33,476 nucleotides of DNA from an uncultured Brachyspira sp. (GCF_944390595.1 NZ_CALXRN010000101.1:1-33476); one strand, 5' to 3'; numbered from the stretch's first letter, positions 17,008 through 26,370 are shown. The notes: a model not told the origin generated them from the sequence alone. A program made the numbers and translations.

Positions 17008-18276
17008 TTAAATGGATTTTAATGCTTCTTCTTTATTTAATTTTGCTTTTGTGTAATTAGGATCTATTTCAAGAGCTTTGTCATAATCTTTTACAGCTTC
17101 TTGATATAGTCCCATTTTATATTTTGCAAATCCTCTATTATTATAAGCATCAGCAGATTTAGGATTTAATTCTATAACTTTATCATAATTCTCTATTGCC
17201 TTTTCGTAATTAGATAAACTATGATATGAAAGAGCTTTATTGTAATAAGCATTTATATAAGTATTGTCAAGCTCTATTGTTTTCTCATAATCTTTAATGG
17301 CCTCTTGATGAAGTTCCATATTATTTTTTGCTAATCCTCTGTTATAATATGCTTCAATATATGAAGGTTCTATATTTATTGCAGCATCAAAATCTTTAAT
17401 AGCTTCTTCATAAAGTCATAATGCACTTTTAGAATTTCCTCTATTGTTATATGCGTAAAAATATTGAGGAGATAAATTTATTGCTATGCTGCAGTCTTCA
17501 ATAGATTCTTTATAAAGTTCTAAACGATATTCTGCTATTGCTCTGTTATTATATGCGTCTGTATATTCATTGTATATTTCTAAAGCCTTATTTATATCAA
17601 TTATAGCTTCATTATACATCCCAAGTCCTATTTTACAAATTCCTATATTATTATAAGCATAAGAACTGTTTGCATGAGAAAGTTCTAAAACTTTATTATA
17701 GTAAGTAATAGCTTCTTCATAAAGTCCCATATTTCTTTTTACATCGCCTATGCCATTATAAGCATGTATTTCAGTATCATCTAATTCTAATACTTTTTTA
17801 TAATCATCTATAGCTTCAATATATTTTCCTGACATTAATTTTATGAATGCTCTGTCAATGTATGCATCAATATTATTGCCGTCTAAAATTATAGCTTTAT
17901 CAATATCTTTAACTGCTTCTTTATAATATCCTAAATTTCCTTTAGCAAATCCTCTGTCATCATAAGCCTTTGAATGATTAGGCATTAATTCTATTACTTT
18001 GTCATAATCCTTAATAGCTTCTTCATAATATCCTAAATTGCATTTGCAGTCTGCTCTGTTATAATAAAGTTCCGCATAGTTTTCATCTATTGCTATTCCC
18101 TTACTATAGTAATTAACTGCTTCTTCAAAAAATCCTAAAGCCTGTTTAGAAATACCTAAATAATTATATATTTCAGAATTATTACTATCTTCTTCTAAAG
18201 CTTTAATAAATAATTCTGCTGCTTTTTCAAATTGAGTTTCTCTAAATAATTCTAAACCTTTTTCAAAGTATGACAT
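17008..18276 (-). pseudogene. TPR-repeat protein split by an in-frame TGA
   Basis: The frame from ATG 18276 encodes successive tetratricopeptide repeats (pattern: AY-NRG--K---G-YEEAIKDYDKVIEL) and stops at TGA 17418-17416. The same frame continues without another stop to 17008, with more repeats, for a total of 422 codons and about twelve repeats. The stop sits where neighbouring repeats read GLYEEAI, so GGA became TGA by one base change; no indel is involved. Upstream of the stop 286 residues remain, and this shorter TPR protein could still fold. The 3' part has an internal ATG at 17319 but no ribosome site that I can see. Cytoplasmic: no signal peptide. It lies 34 bp after the Crp/Fnr-type gene. 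Confidence 0.82.
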
Positions 18277-18310
18277 TTTATTTCCTTAAATAATTGTGTT
18301 TTAATAAAAA

Positions 18311-18970
18311 TTATATATTGATAATGCTTATTTTATTTCCGTTTAAGTTTATGATATTTTCTTTATAGAGTCTGTTTAATTCTCTTGACAATGCACTTCT
18401 ATCCGCTGATATGAATTCAGCAAGTTTATCTCTGTTATATGGTATTACAACATTTGATGATTTTTGAATATTAGACATGTATTTTAAGTATATAATTATT
18501 TTATTTCTTAGACTTTTTTGACTTAATATATCATTTTTAAAAGCTAAAAATTTATTTTTATCAGAAATTACTCTTAGCAGATTTTCTATAAATTTATCTT
18601 TTGTATAATTATTTTTTGAATTAAATATATTCATAGCTTCTATTTCTATTATATCTGATGGATCTAAAGAAATGGCTTGTATTGATGATATTTTATTGCT
18701 TGAAAATGCAAATGCTTCAGCAAATATATCTCCGTCTGTTAAAATATTAACTATATTTTTTCTTGCATCTTCATATTCTTTTGAAATTTCTATTTTTCCT
18801 TTTGCTATTATATATATATTATGAACTTTATCGCCAATATCTATTATAGTACTGCCTTTAGAAAAATGTTTGTTTTTGTATTTAAAATCATTTAATATAT
18901 TTATTATTTCTTCTTTTGGTATTTCATTGAAAATATTTGAATTTATTAAAGTATCTATATATTTTTCCAT
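18311..18970 (-). CDS. Crp/Fnr-family transcriptional regulator
   Basis: A 219-residue protein with an N-terminal cyclic-nucleotide-binding-like beta-roll (FSKGSTIIDIGDKVHNIYIIAKGKIEIS, then LTDGDIFAEAFAF) and a C-terminal helix-turn-helix (YNRDKLAEFISADRSALSRELNRLYKENIINLNG). No cysteine cluster of true Fnr is present, and the canonical cAMP-binding arginine-serine pair is not seen, so the ligand is unknown. It is divergent from the symporter/NanM operon and could act on the palindrome at 19135-19152, although that site also fits other families. The TPR gene follows. Confidence 0.88.
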   Translation of the reverse strand: MEKYIDTLINSNIFNEIPKEEIINILNDFKYKNKHFSKGSTIIDIGDKVHNIYIIAKGKIEISKEYEDARKNIVNILTDGDIFAEAFAFSSNKISSIQAISLDPSDIIEIEAMNIFNSKNNYTKDKFIENLLRVISDKNKFLAFKNDILSQKSLRNKIIIYLKYMSNIQKSSNVVIPYNRDKLAEFISADRSALSRELNRLYKENIINLNGNKISIINI

Positions 18971-18979
18971 AGTTTTACT

Positions 18980-19007
18980 ATTCTAACTATTTTCATTAAA
19001 AAATCAA
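18980..19007 (-). promoter_or_regulatory. Candidate promoter of the Crp/Fnr-type gene
   Basis: On the minus strand TTGATT (19007-19002), a 16-bp spacer and TAGAAT (18985-18980). The -10 lies nine bases before the ATG and there is no clear ribosome site, another possible leaderless arrangement. Confidence 0.35.
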
Positions 19008-19102
19008 TGAGTTTTTATATTTAATATACAAAAATAATGATTTTAAATAGGATTATTTTTATTTCTTATTAAAATAAAGTACTTATAATTTTATATTTTT
19101 TA

Positions 19103-19131
19103 TTGACAATGTAACTTTATTTTGCTATACT
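19103..19131 (+). promoter_or_regulatory. Consensus promoter of the symporter/nanM operon
   Basis: A perfect TTGACA at 19103-19108, a 17-bp spacer and TATACT at 19126-19131. The expected start near 19138 falls inside the palindrome at 19135-19152, giving a leader of about 35 nt with AGGAG before ATG 19173. Confidence 0.75.
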
Positions 19132-19134
19132 ATA

Positions 19135-19152
19135 ATTGTTCACGTGAACAAT
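19135..19152. promoter_or_regulatory. Perfect 18-bp palindromic operator at the symporter start site
   Basis: ATTGTTCACGTGAACAAT is a perfect inverted repeat centred at 19143/19144, beginning three bases after the -10 box and covering the transcription start. A protein bound here would block initiation, so a repressor is expected. The central CpG and A/T flanks recall LacI-type operators; the TTGTT-N6-AACAA spacing would also suit the divergently encoded Crp/Fnr-type protein. Confidence 0.75.
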
Positions 19153-19172
19153 ATGTATAATAGGAGAACTAT

Positions 19173-20705
19173 ATGGCTTGGCATTGGTTTGACTGGGTAG
19201 TCATTGGATTATATTTTGTTGCAATGTTTTTAATTGGTATGTTCTTTGCTAGAAGAACAAAATCAACAAATGATTATTTCAAAGCTGGCGGTAGGGTACC
19301 TGCTTTAGTAACAGCTATGAGTATTTATGCTACAGCTTTATCATCTATTTCATTTATCGCTATACCAGCTTCTGTTTATAATAATAGCTGGCTTTTAGGT
19401 ATGGCTCCATTGGGAATTATTTTAATGGTATTATGGGCTGCCTATACTTTTGTACCATTTTTTAGAAGAGTTAATGTAACCACTGCTTATGAATATTTAG
19501 GAAAAAGATTTGATAATTCTTTCAGACTTGTTGGTAGTTTAACTTTCATACTTTTCCACATTGTAAGAATGGCTATAGTTATTTTTCTTCCTACATTAGC
19601 TATACAGCAGGTACTTCCTGCTCTTAACCCTGTTTTAATAACAGTTATAGTATCAGTATTTTGTGTTGCTTATACATCTATGGGCGGTATAGAGGCAGTA
19701 TTATGGTCTGATGCTATACAAACAGTTGTACTTCTTTTGGGTGCTTTCTTAGTAATTATAGTTGGTTTTTCATCAGCTCCTGAAGGAATAGGTCAAGGAT
19801 TTAAACTTTTGGCTGACGATGGTAAAATTATAAGTCCTGATTTCTTCTCATTTGATTTAGCTAAAACTAGTATATGGACTATTGTAATAGGCGGTGTTGT
19901 TAATTCTATATATTCTTATGTTGGAAGCCAAGATATAGTTCAAAGGTATGCTACAAATAAAGATGAACATGAAGCTAAAAAAAGTTTGTTTATGAATGTT
20001 CCTCTGCTTTGTACTAGTATAATAATATTTATAGGTATGGGTTCTGCTTTATATATTTACTTCCATTTCAAAGCTGCTTTACCTGGAAATCTTGATGCTA
20101 ATGCTATACTTCCTTATTTTGTTATAAATGCTTTACCTGTTGGTATTTCTGGTTTGGTAATAGCTGCTATATTCGCTGCTGCTCAATCTACTGTATCATC
20201 TAGTCTTAACTCTGTTTCTACTTGTATGACTACAGATATATTGGAATATTTAAAACCTGATATGGAAGATTCTTCTAAATTAAAATTTGCTAGATTATCA
20301 AGCTGGATAGTAGGTATATTCAGTACATCATTAGCCATTTATTTTGTATGTAAAGGTGAGCAGGGAGATATGTTTTTATACTTCCAAGCTGTAACAGGTC
20401 TTTTAGGAGGTCCTATAGCTGCTGTATTCTTGGTAGGTATATTCTTTGATAAAATTGAAACTAAAGCAGTATGGGTTGGATTTATAGTATCTGTAATAGT
20501 AGCATTCTATGTTAGCGATCCTGCCGGTATGCTTACTAAATTTATACCTGGTTATGCTAAACCAAAAATATTTGAGTTTATGATTTCATTTATAATTATA
20601 GGTGTAGGCGTATTGGGTTCTTTTTTAGCTTCTTTTGCTTTTGGAAAACCATCTGCAGAAAAAATAAAAGGACTTACTTATTCTACTACTATAAAAAACA
20701 AATAA
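19173..20705 (+). CDS. Sodium:solute symporter, probably sialic acid (SiaT-like)
   Basis: A 510-residue SSS-family transporter with about 13 membrane helices. Family marks include FFARRTKSTNDYFKAGGR, ATALSSISFIAIPA, AYTSMGGIEAVLWSDAIQTVVLL (the SSS signature) and FAAAQSTVSSSLNSVST. Length and the immediately following NanM-type mutarotase suggest sodium-driven uptake of sialic acid released from host mucin; substrate is inferred from context, not from residues. AGGAG lies before ATG 19173. Transcribed from a consensus promoter with an operator on the start site, so it is likely inducible. Confidence 0.85.
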   Translation: MAWHWFDWVVIGLYFVAMFLIGMFFARRTKSTNDYFKAGGRVPALVTAMSIYATALSSISFIAIPASVYNNSWLLGMAPLGIILMVLWAAYTFVPFFRRVNVTTAYEYLGKRFDNSFRLVGSLTFILFHIVRMAIVIFLPTLAIQQVLPALNPVLITVIVSVFCVAYTSMGGIEAVLWSDAIQTVVLLLGAFLVIIVGFSSAPEGIGQGFKLLADDGKIISPDFFSFDLAKTSIWTIVIGGVVNSIYSYVGSQDIVQRYATNKDEHEAKKSLFMNVPLLCTSIIIFIGMGSALYIYFHFKAALPGNLDANAILPYFVINALPVGISGLVIAAIFAAAQSTVSSSLNSVSTCMTTDILEYLKPDMEDSSKLKFARLSSWIVGIFSTSLAIYFVCKGEQGDMFLYFQAVTGLLGGPIAAVFLVGIFFDKIETKAVWVGFIVSVIVAFYVSDPAGMLTKFIPGYAKPKIFEFMISFIIIGVGVLGSFLASFAFGKPSAEKIKGLTYSTTIKNK

Positions 20706-20726
20706 TAAATGTAAGGATATAGATTT

Positions 20727-21885
20727 ATGAAAAGAATATACTTAATTTTATTTGCTGCTTTTATTATGTTTATTTGCGGATGTTCTAATTCAAGCAGTAA
20801 TAATATTAATGTATTAGATTCTAAAGTTAATAAGAAAATAGTTTGGGAAGTCGGAGGGCATTTACCGGCTCAAACAGGAACGGATAAAAATATTGGAACT
20901 GCTGGGCTTCTATATGGTTCTTTAGGCGGTAAATATATAGTTGTAGGCGGAGGAGCTAATTTTCCTGATGAGCCTGTTATTAATGGCGGAGTGAAAAAGA
21001 CTTATTCTGATATTTATATGTTAGAAGATAAAAACGGAGTATTAGAGGTTGTAGAACATATTAATTGGGAGAATGAAATAGGTTACGGAGCTTCTATAAC
21101 CGTTGAAAATGGAATATATTATATCGGCGGTTCTTCTAACCCTGAAGCTGATGATGATATATTATTTATAACATTAAAAGATAATAAATTAAATGTTGAA
21201 AAAATAGGTGATTTGACTTTCGCATTACAAAATGGTGCGGCTGTTTATAAGGATAATAAATTATATGTTATTACTGGCAAGCAGGCAGGTAAAGGAAGCA
21301 ATAAAGTTTATGAGTATGATTTAAATACTAAAGAAGTTAAAGAATTAGCTTCTGTACCTGGTGAAGAAAGCAGAACTCAGGCTATTGCTCAATTATTGAA
21401 TGGAAATATATATATTCAGCGGAGGAGATTTAACAGCTTATACAGACGGATACAAATATGATTTTGAAAACAATACTTGGGAAGCTGCAGCTGATGTAGT
21501 TTTAAATGGTGAAGCAATATCTTTACTTGGTGCTGCATCTGTAAAAATTAATGAAACAGAAATGCTTGTGATAGGCGGTTTTAATAAAGCCGTTTATGAT
21601 GATGCTGTTTATAATTTAGGAAATCTAAAAGGAAACGAATTATCTAATTTCAAGCAGGAATATTTTGGTGCTGATCCTTATAAATTTAATTGGAATAGAA
21701 ATGTATTAATTTATAATTGTGAATCTAATAGTTGGAGAACAATAGGAGAAATTCCTTTTGATGCTCCTTGCGGAGAAGGTTTAGTGCTGATAGGAAATAA
21801 AATTTACTCTATAAACGGAGAGATTAAACCGGGTATTAGGACAGATAAAATGTATATTGGTACAATTATTGCTATATCTAACTAA
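20727..21885 (+). pseudogene. nanM: NanM-type sialic acid mutarotase lipoprotein, frameshifted
   Basis: NanM interconverts sialic acid anomers in the periplasm, speeding uptake of the released sugar. Two overlapping frames form a kelch-type propeller. The first (from 20727) has a lipoprotein signal MKRIYLILFAAFIMFICGC, then WEVGGHLPAQTG and VVGGGANFPDEP. The second has IFSGGDLTAYTDGYKYD, MLVIGGFN and a C-terminal propeller closure. The break is at an (AT)5 run, 21406-21415: adding one AT gives NIYIFSGGDLT and a 386-residue protein of normal length. AAGGAT precedes the ATG. It follows the symporter by 21 bp. As written it lacks its C-terminal third. Confidence 0.85.
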
Positions 21886-21901
21886 AAAGTTTTCCATAAA
21901 A

Positions 21902-21941
21902 AACGGCTTGCCTTTTGTTAATAAGATAAGCCGTTATTGTT
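21902..21941. terminator. Bidirectional terminator between nanM and the DUF3343 gene
   Basis: AACGGCTT (21902-21909) and AAGCCGTT (21928-21935) form a perfect 8-bp stem with an 18-base loop. On the minus strand it is followed by TTTTTT, ending the selenium cluster; on the plus strand by a weaker T-rich stretch, ending nanM. Confidence 0.8.
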
Positions 21942-21956
21942 TATTTATAATATTTT

Positions 21957-22178
21957 TTAGTTTTCCATATCTTTTATAACAACAACTAAACCAGCAGCTT
22001 CAAGTAATGAAACTATATATGCTCTGTCATTATCTTCTATATCTATAGCCATATTGCATACTCCAAATACAGGTTCAGGAGCAGGGCGTACAACAACTTC
22101 TATACCAGCATCCAATAATATTTTTTCTGCTTTTATTAAATCTCTAGGTGTTTGTAAATAACAAAAACTTTTTACCAT
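21957..22178 (-). CDS. DUF3343 putative Se/S carrier-like protein
   Basis: A 73-residue protein of the DUF3343 type: FCYLQTPRDLIKAEKILLDAGIEVVVRPAPEPVFGVCNMAIDI. Both cysteines (about residues 6 and 41) are available. Family members are known from genomes with selenium or sulfur carrier systems and are found beside yedF and cysteine desulfurase-like genes, as here. The ATG overlaps the end of the upstream gene by seven bases (ATGGTAA), indicating translational coupling. Role as a selenium or sulfur carrier is inferred. Confidence 0.85.
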   Translation of the reverse strand: MVKSFCYLQTPRDLIKAEKILLDAGIEVVVRPAPEPVFGVCNMAIDIEDNDRAYIVSLLEAAGLVVVIKDMEN

Positions 22179-23302
22179 AATTTATTTCCTAATGTATTTT
22201 TTAAATATTCTAAATCTTTTTTTGTAGTATATGGCGAGAATGAAAACCTTATAGCACCATTTTCATTTTTATAAAAATTATGGGCCAAAAAAGCACAATG
22301 AAAACCATATCTGCATTCTATATTATAATCATCATACAGTTTATGAGATAAATCTGACATACTTATAGAATTATTATCCGTTGTTATTGAAAATACAAAT
22401 CCTTGAGTATCTTTATTTTTAGACCATATAACTTTATATTTATTCATATTTTCTATATGTTTTATAGTATCAATTAAATCATCTATGGTAATATTCCAAA
22501 CAGGTCTATTTTTTAATGCTGCTAGAAGTCCTATTATACCTACAGTATTTGGAGTTCCTGGTTCATATATTTCAGGCACACTGTAAGGAGTTTCATATCC
22601 GTCACCAAATCCGCCTCCGAAATATCCTGCAGGTAAATTCTTTGGATCTTTTACATAAAATCCTCCGGTACCAGTAGGACCAAGTAATCCTTTATGACCG
22701 GTAAAAGCAATAAAATCTGCATTCCATTCATCAGCTTTTATTTCATGCACCCCAATAGCTTGTGTAGCGTCTATAAGCAAAGGTATTTCACCTATAGTTT
22801 CTTTTATTTTTTGTATAGGCTGTATAACTCCGCTTATATTACTTTCCATATTTATAATAACTAATGATATTTTATCTTTTTTTATAATATTGGAAAGTGC
22901 TTCAATATCTATTATACCTCCATCCAAAGAAGGTATGATATTATATTCTACATTTCTATTTTTACTTAATTTATGAACTGGTCTCAATGCGGCATTATGC
23001 TCTAATGTTGATATAAGAATTTTGCAGTCATGAAAATTAAGACCATTAAGTATATCATTGATAGCTCTAGTAGCACCGGGTGTAAATATTACATTAGCAT
23101 CATTTCTAGTACCAATAAATTTATTAGCTAATATTTCCCTGCATTCTTCTATTTTTTGTGTTGTTATTTTTCCTCTTTGAGTATTAACTCTGCCGTATGT
23201 TCCTCCAATATTGATTATGAAATCATACATTGCATCGGCTACTTCTTTAGGTTTAGGAAAACTAGTTGTGGAATTATCAAAATAATAATATTTATGTTCC
23301 AT
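22172..23302 (-). CDS. Cysteine desulfurase-like class V aminotransferase
   Basis: A 376-residue PLP enzyme of the selenium-associated cysteine desulfurase family. The PLP lysine is in AFTGHKGLLGPTGTGG (Lys204); the catalytic cysteine in CRYGFHCAFLAH (Cys336), with a normal loop. The substrate-binding STL-EHNAALRP and VIINMESNISG segments are also present. It would mobilise sulfur or selenium from cysteine or selenocysteine and pass it to YedF and/or the DUF3343 protein, its immediate neighbours. It lies 12 bp after yedF and overlaps the next gene by 7 bp. Confidence 0.88.
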   Translation of the reverse strand: MEHKYYYFDNSTTSFPKPKEVADAMYDFIINIGGTYGRVNTQRGKITTQKIEECREILANKFIGTRNDANVIFTPGATRAINDILNGLNFHDCKILISTLEHNAALRPVHKLSKNRNVEYNIIPSLDGGIIDIEALSNIIKKDKISLVIINMESNISGVIQPIQKIKETIGEIPLLIDATQAIGVHEIKADEWNADFIAFTGHKGLLGPTGTGGFYVKDPKNLPAGYFGGGFGDGYETPYSVPEIYEPGTPNTVGIIGLLAALKNRPVWNITIDDLIDTIKHIENMNKYKVIWSKNKDTQGFVFSITTDNNSISMSDLSHKLYDDYNIECRYGFHCAFLAHNFYKNENGAIRFSFSPYTTKKDLEYLKNTLGNKLW

Positions 23303-23314
23303 AATAAATTAAAC

Positions 23315-23884
23315 TTATGCTCTTATTACAGCAGATGCATTTGACATAGCTTCTATAATGCCAAGCATATTTGTTTGTTCTTCTACTTTTATACCTTCTA
23401 ATTCATAGAATTTTACACAAGTTCCGCAGAAGAATATTTTTATTCCAGCATCTCTTAATTCCTGTAATAATTTTTTATAAGGTTCTTCTACTCCCAAATA
23501 AACCCCTCCATTATAGCAATATAATGCTTCAGGTTTAGGTGTAGAATCTTTTAATGCTCCTAAAAATGATTTTAATAATAATTCTCCAAGCTCATCATTA
23601 CCTTGTCCCATAACTTTTTTATCAACAACAGCAATTATAGGTCCTGATGGCTTTTCTTTGTTAGATGCTAAAGATAATTCTTTATTTTTAATAATTTTAA
23701 AGTTTTTACCTTCATTAGTGTAAGTAATACCATTATTTTTTAGGAAATCAGTTATATTATGAAATGCAACATCATCATCTATTAATACTTCTATTTCCTC
23801 ATTTAATGCTGCATTTGTTATTGCAGTTTTAGTTAGAATTAATGGTTTTGGGCAAGGTATGCCTCTAGCGTCTATTGTTTTCAT
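23315..23884 (-). CDS. yedF: YedF, selenium metabolism sulfurtransferase-like protein
   Basis: A 189-residue YedF: N-terminal TusA-like domain with DARGIPCPKPLILTK (Cys11) and a C-terminal DsrE-like domain with FFCGTCVKFYELEGIK. This two-domain form is the selenium-linked version. The start at 23884 is chosen because AGGAAG lies just upstream and the promoter at 23916-23944 makes the longer frame (to 23944) impossible. First gene of the three-gene cluster. No selD, selA or selB lies in the window, so selenium use in this organism cannot be confirmed from here. Confidence 0.9.
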   Translation of the reverse strand: MKTIDARGIPCPKPLILTKTAITNAALNEEIEVLIDDDVAFHNITDFLKNNGITYTNEGKNFKIIKNKELSLASNKEKPSGPIIAVVDKKVMGQGNDELGELLLKSFLGALKDSTPKPEALYCYNGGVYLGVEEPYKKLLQELRDAGIKIFFCGTCVKFYELEGIKVEEQTNMLGIIEAMSNASAVIRA

Positions 23885-23915
23885 ATTTACTTCCTTAAAT
23901 AAAATTTGCAGTAAT

Positions 23916-23944
23916 ATAATATAATAAAATGATTTTATTGTCAA
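23916..23944 (-). promoter_or_regulatory. Consensus promoter of the yedF cluster
   Basis: On the minus strand TTGACA (23944-23939), a 17-bp spacer and TATTAT (23921-23916). The start near 23909 gives a 25-nt leader containing AAGGAAG. Confidence 0.65.
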
Positions 23945-23950
23945 TTATAA

Positions 23951-24409
23951 TTAAACTAATAAACTATAATTACTTTTACTAAAGATATTGTAAATATATA
24001 TTGCTATTTTTGATTGATTGATTATATCATTGTATTGGCTATCTAATGATTTTATTAAAGAAACTATTATTGCAATAATGAAACATGATATAAATAATAA
24101 TACTACTGCTCCAAGAACTCTGTCAACCCAATCTAAAAATATTGCTTTTAATATTTTTTTAAAATTTATTTCTATTTTTGATAGAATTATTCTTATAATG
24201 GAATAACTAGCTATAAGCGATATTATTTTTAGTATTAGAGAATGATTAAAATATTTAGATATATGATTATATATTAAAGGTGCTGCTATAAGAGTTATAA
24301 TTATTGCTATAATAGGTATAGTCATAGATATTAAACCCTTGCAAAAACCATATATAAAAAGTATGGCCAATATTATAATCAATACAGTATCAACTGTTGT
24401 AAACATCAT
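23951..24409 (-). CDS. CvpA-family membrane protein
   Basis: A 152-residue protein with four hydrophobic helices and the CvpA-type pattern TVDTVLIIILAILFIYGFCKGLISM at the start and DWVDRVLGAVVLLF in the middle. CvpA proteins are poorly understood; they affect envelope integrity, secretion and bile resistance in other bacteria. The ATG overlaps the stop of the upstream chemoreceptor-like gene in an ATGA arrangement (24406-24409), so the two are translationally coupled. Confidence 0.85.
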   Translation of the reverse strand: MMFTTVDTVLIIILAILFIYGFCKGLISMTIPIIAIIITLIAAPLIYNHISKYFNHSLILKIISLIASYSIIRIILSKIEINFKKILKAIFLDWVDRVLGAVVLLFISCFIIAIIVSLIKSLDSQYNDIINQSKIAIYIYNIFSKSNYSLLV

Positions 24410-26358
24410 GATTTCTTTAATAAAGCAATTATAGGGGCAAATGTAAAGCTGCTTTTTTTCCTATGAGTATTAATAATATTAGATAATGCTTCTATATCAG
24501 TATGTGAGAATGATGAATAATTTCCTATTTTTTTAGTTATATCATTTAATTCATTTTTCGCTTTTATCATATTATTAAAATTATTGAATATTTTGGATAT
24601 ATCCTGATTTTGATAATCTATTTTAGAGTTTAAATTATTTTGAACTTCAAGTATAGCAGCTATATTTTCTTTAACAGATAATACTATTAAATTTTGATTT
24701 ACTAATATATTTGACATAGTTTCATTATATTGATCTAATGATTTGAAATGACTAAGCTTTTTAGAATCAGTATTAATATTTGTTTCTATGTCATTTATGT
24801 ATTTATCAATACCCTTTATCATTTTATTAACTTCTCTTTCTATTATTTTACAGCGGTCTTTTATATAGAAAGAAGAGTTTTCTATAACTACCAATCCGGC
24901 AAATATATCTGTAAGCATCTTTTCTATAGATTCTGTACCTTTAGAAATTTCAAATGACAGAGTACCTATTTCTTTTGCTACAACCGAGAAGCTTTTACCA
25001 TAAAAACCCGCTTTAGATGCTTGAATTCCAGCATTTATTGATAATAGGTTTGTTTTATTAGTTATTGATTTTATATACTCTATAGTTTCATATATAGAAT
25101 CTGTTATATTATTTACATCTCTGAATTGATTAGCAGATTCCATTATATTATTTAAGAATTTATCAGAAGTTTCTTTTAATCCAATTTTAATATTTTTTAG
25201 ATCATTATTTAATGATATAATCTGATCATTAGAGAAGTCAGATTCTTTCATGTTTGCAATAGTTTGATTTAATATTCTAAAATGATCCTGCATTTGATTT
25301 TTATATTTATCAAAAAATGTAAAGATTGTATTTGTGTATTTTAATCCGTCTTTTATTATGCTTTTCTTTGTATTTTTTACATCTACTAAATTTTCATTTG
25401 CTTCTAATATAGCATCTATTTTATGATTAATAATATTATAAGCATCTTTACTTTCTTTATCTATCTCAAATACAAACATAGAAGTATCCATTAAATTTTT
25501 ATCTATTGTATTTAATGCTTCAGATATTCTATCTATATTGTTTAATGTTTTTAAATTTAAATGCAGTCTATTATTTAATAAACTCTCTTTCTTTATAGAA
25601 TCAAGAGCATTCTTAGTAAATGAGGCAAATATAGCTATAGATCTAAAAGAAGAAGATATTATAATAGCTAAACCTATTCTGTCAAAATCTAATCCGTCCA
25701 ATGTTTTATCTACATAAAGATATCTAATTATTAATATCAATGCTAATATATTTGAAATAACCATAAGTATATTATTTTTATAATTAGAATTTATAACCAT
25801 ATCTGATATTATAGATATAAATGTTAAGAAAAATACAAATAATATTATATATGTTTTATAAACAAAGAAGTTTCCAGTTGGTCTTATAAAATATGATATG
25901 CTTGTAGAATCATAATAATTTACTGTGGTTGTAAAAAAAGTATTTGAATACATTATACTTAAAGCAATTAAAAGAACTGATGAAACTATGCTAATTATGA
26001 ATATACCTGTATTAATATTTTTTAATGCTTTTATATTTCCTATAAAACTTGTGGAGTTTATAGGCATTAATATTACAGCAGTAAGTATTATAATATTATT
26101 TGATATGACTAGTACAGAAGAAAGCTGCTGATTTATTCCGTATAATTCTAAAAATATTATAATAAGAGATATAATACTATACATTAAAATTAATATAAGT
26201 GTAATAGAAATAGTTATGTATATTGCCTTTTTTGTTTTTATTGATAATAACAAATATAACATAATAAATATTGACATTACAGAAACACCGATTACGGGTA
26301 CTAATAATTTTAATATTGTTATATTATATCCAGATATTAAATTTGATAATATATTCAT
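24406..26358 (-). CDS. Polytopic chemoreceptor-like (MCP) protein 1
   Basis: A 650-residue protein with about seven N-terminal membrane helices (to ~250), a long coiled-coil region, and an MCP-type signalling hairpin: KTNLLSINAGIQASKAGFYGKSFSVVAKEIGTLSFEIS. The hairpin matches the usual TNLLALNAAIEAARAGE-GF-VVA-EV-LA sequence, but the conserved Glu and Arg (equivalent to Tsr E385 and R388) are Gln and Lys. There is no periplasmic ligand domain, so the membrane bundle is the probable sensor. It lies 12 bp downstream of a paralogue and overlaps cvpA. Whether it engages CheA/CheW is uncertain. Confidence 0.8.
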   Translation of the reverse strand: MNILSNLISGYNITILKLLVPVIGVSVMSIFIMLYLLLSIKTKKAIYITISITLILILMYSIISLIIIFLELYGINQQLSSVLVISNNIIILTAVILMPINSTSFIGNIKALKNINTGIFIISIVSSVLLIALSIMYSNTFFTTTVNYYDSTSISYFIRPTGNFFVYKTYIILFVFFLTFISIISDMVINSNYKNNILMVISNILALILIIRYLYVDKTLDGLDFDRIGLAIIISSSFRSIAIFASFTKNALDSIKKESLLNNRLHLNLKTLNNIDRISEALNTIDKNLMDTSMFVFEIDKESKDAYNIINHKIDAILEANENLVDVKNTKKSIIKDGLKYTNTIFTFFDKYKNQMQDHFRILNQTIANMKESDFSNDQIISLNNDLKNIKIGLKETSDKFLNNIMESANQFRDVNNITDSIYETIEYIKSITNKTNLLSINAGIQASKAGFYGKSFSVVAKEIGTLSFEISKGTESIEKMLTDIFAGLVVIENSSFYIKDRCKIIEREVNKMIKGIDKYINDIETNINTDSKKLSHFKSLDQYNETMSNILVNQNLIVLSVKENIAAILEVQNNLNSKIDYQNQDISKIFNNFNNMIKAKNELNDITKKIGNYSSFSHTDIEALSNIINTHRKKSSFTFAPIIALLKKS

Positions 26359-26370
26359 AACTATTCCTCT

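Noticed and set aside
17416-17418. In-frame TGA read as selenocysteine, given the selenium cluster nearby
   Set aside because: The site is a Gly position in TPR repeats with no catalytic role, and no stem-loop resembling a bacterial SECIS element is obvious just 3' of it.
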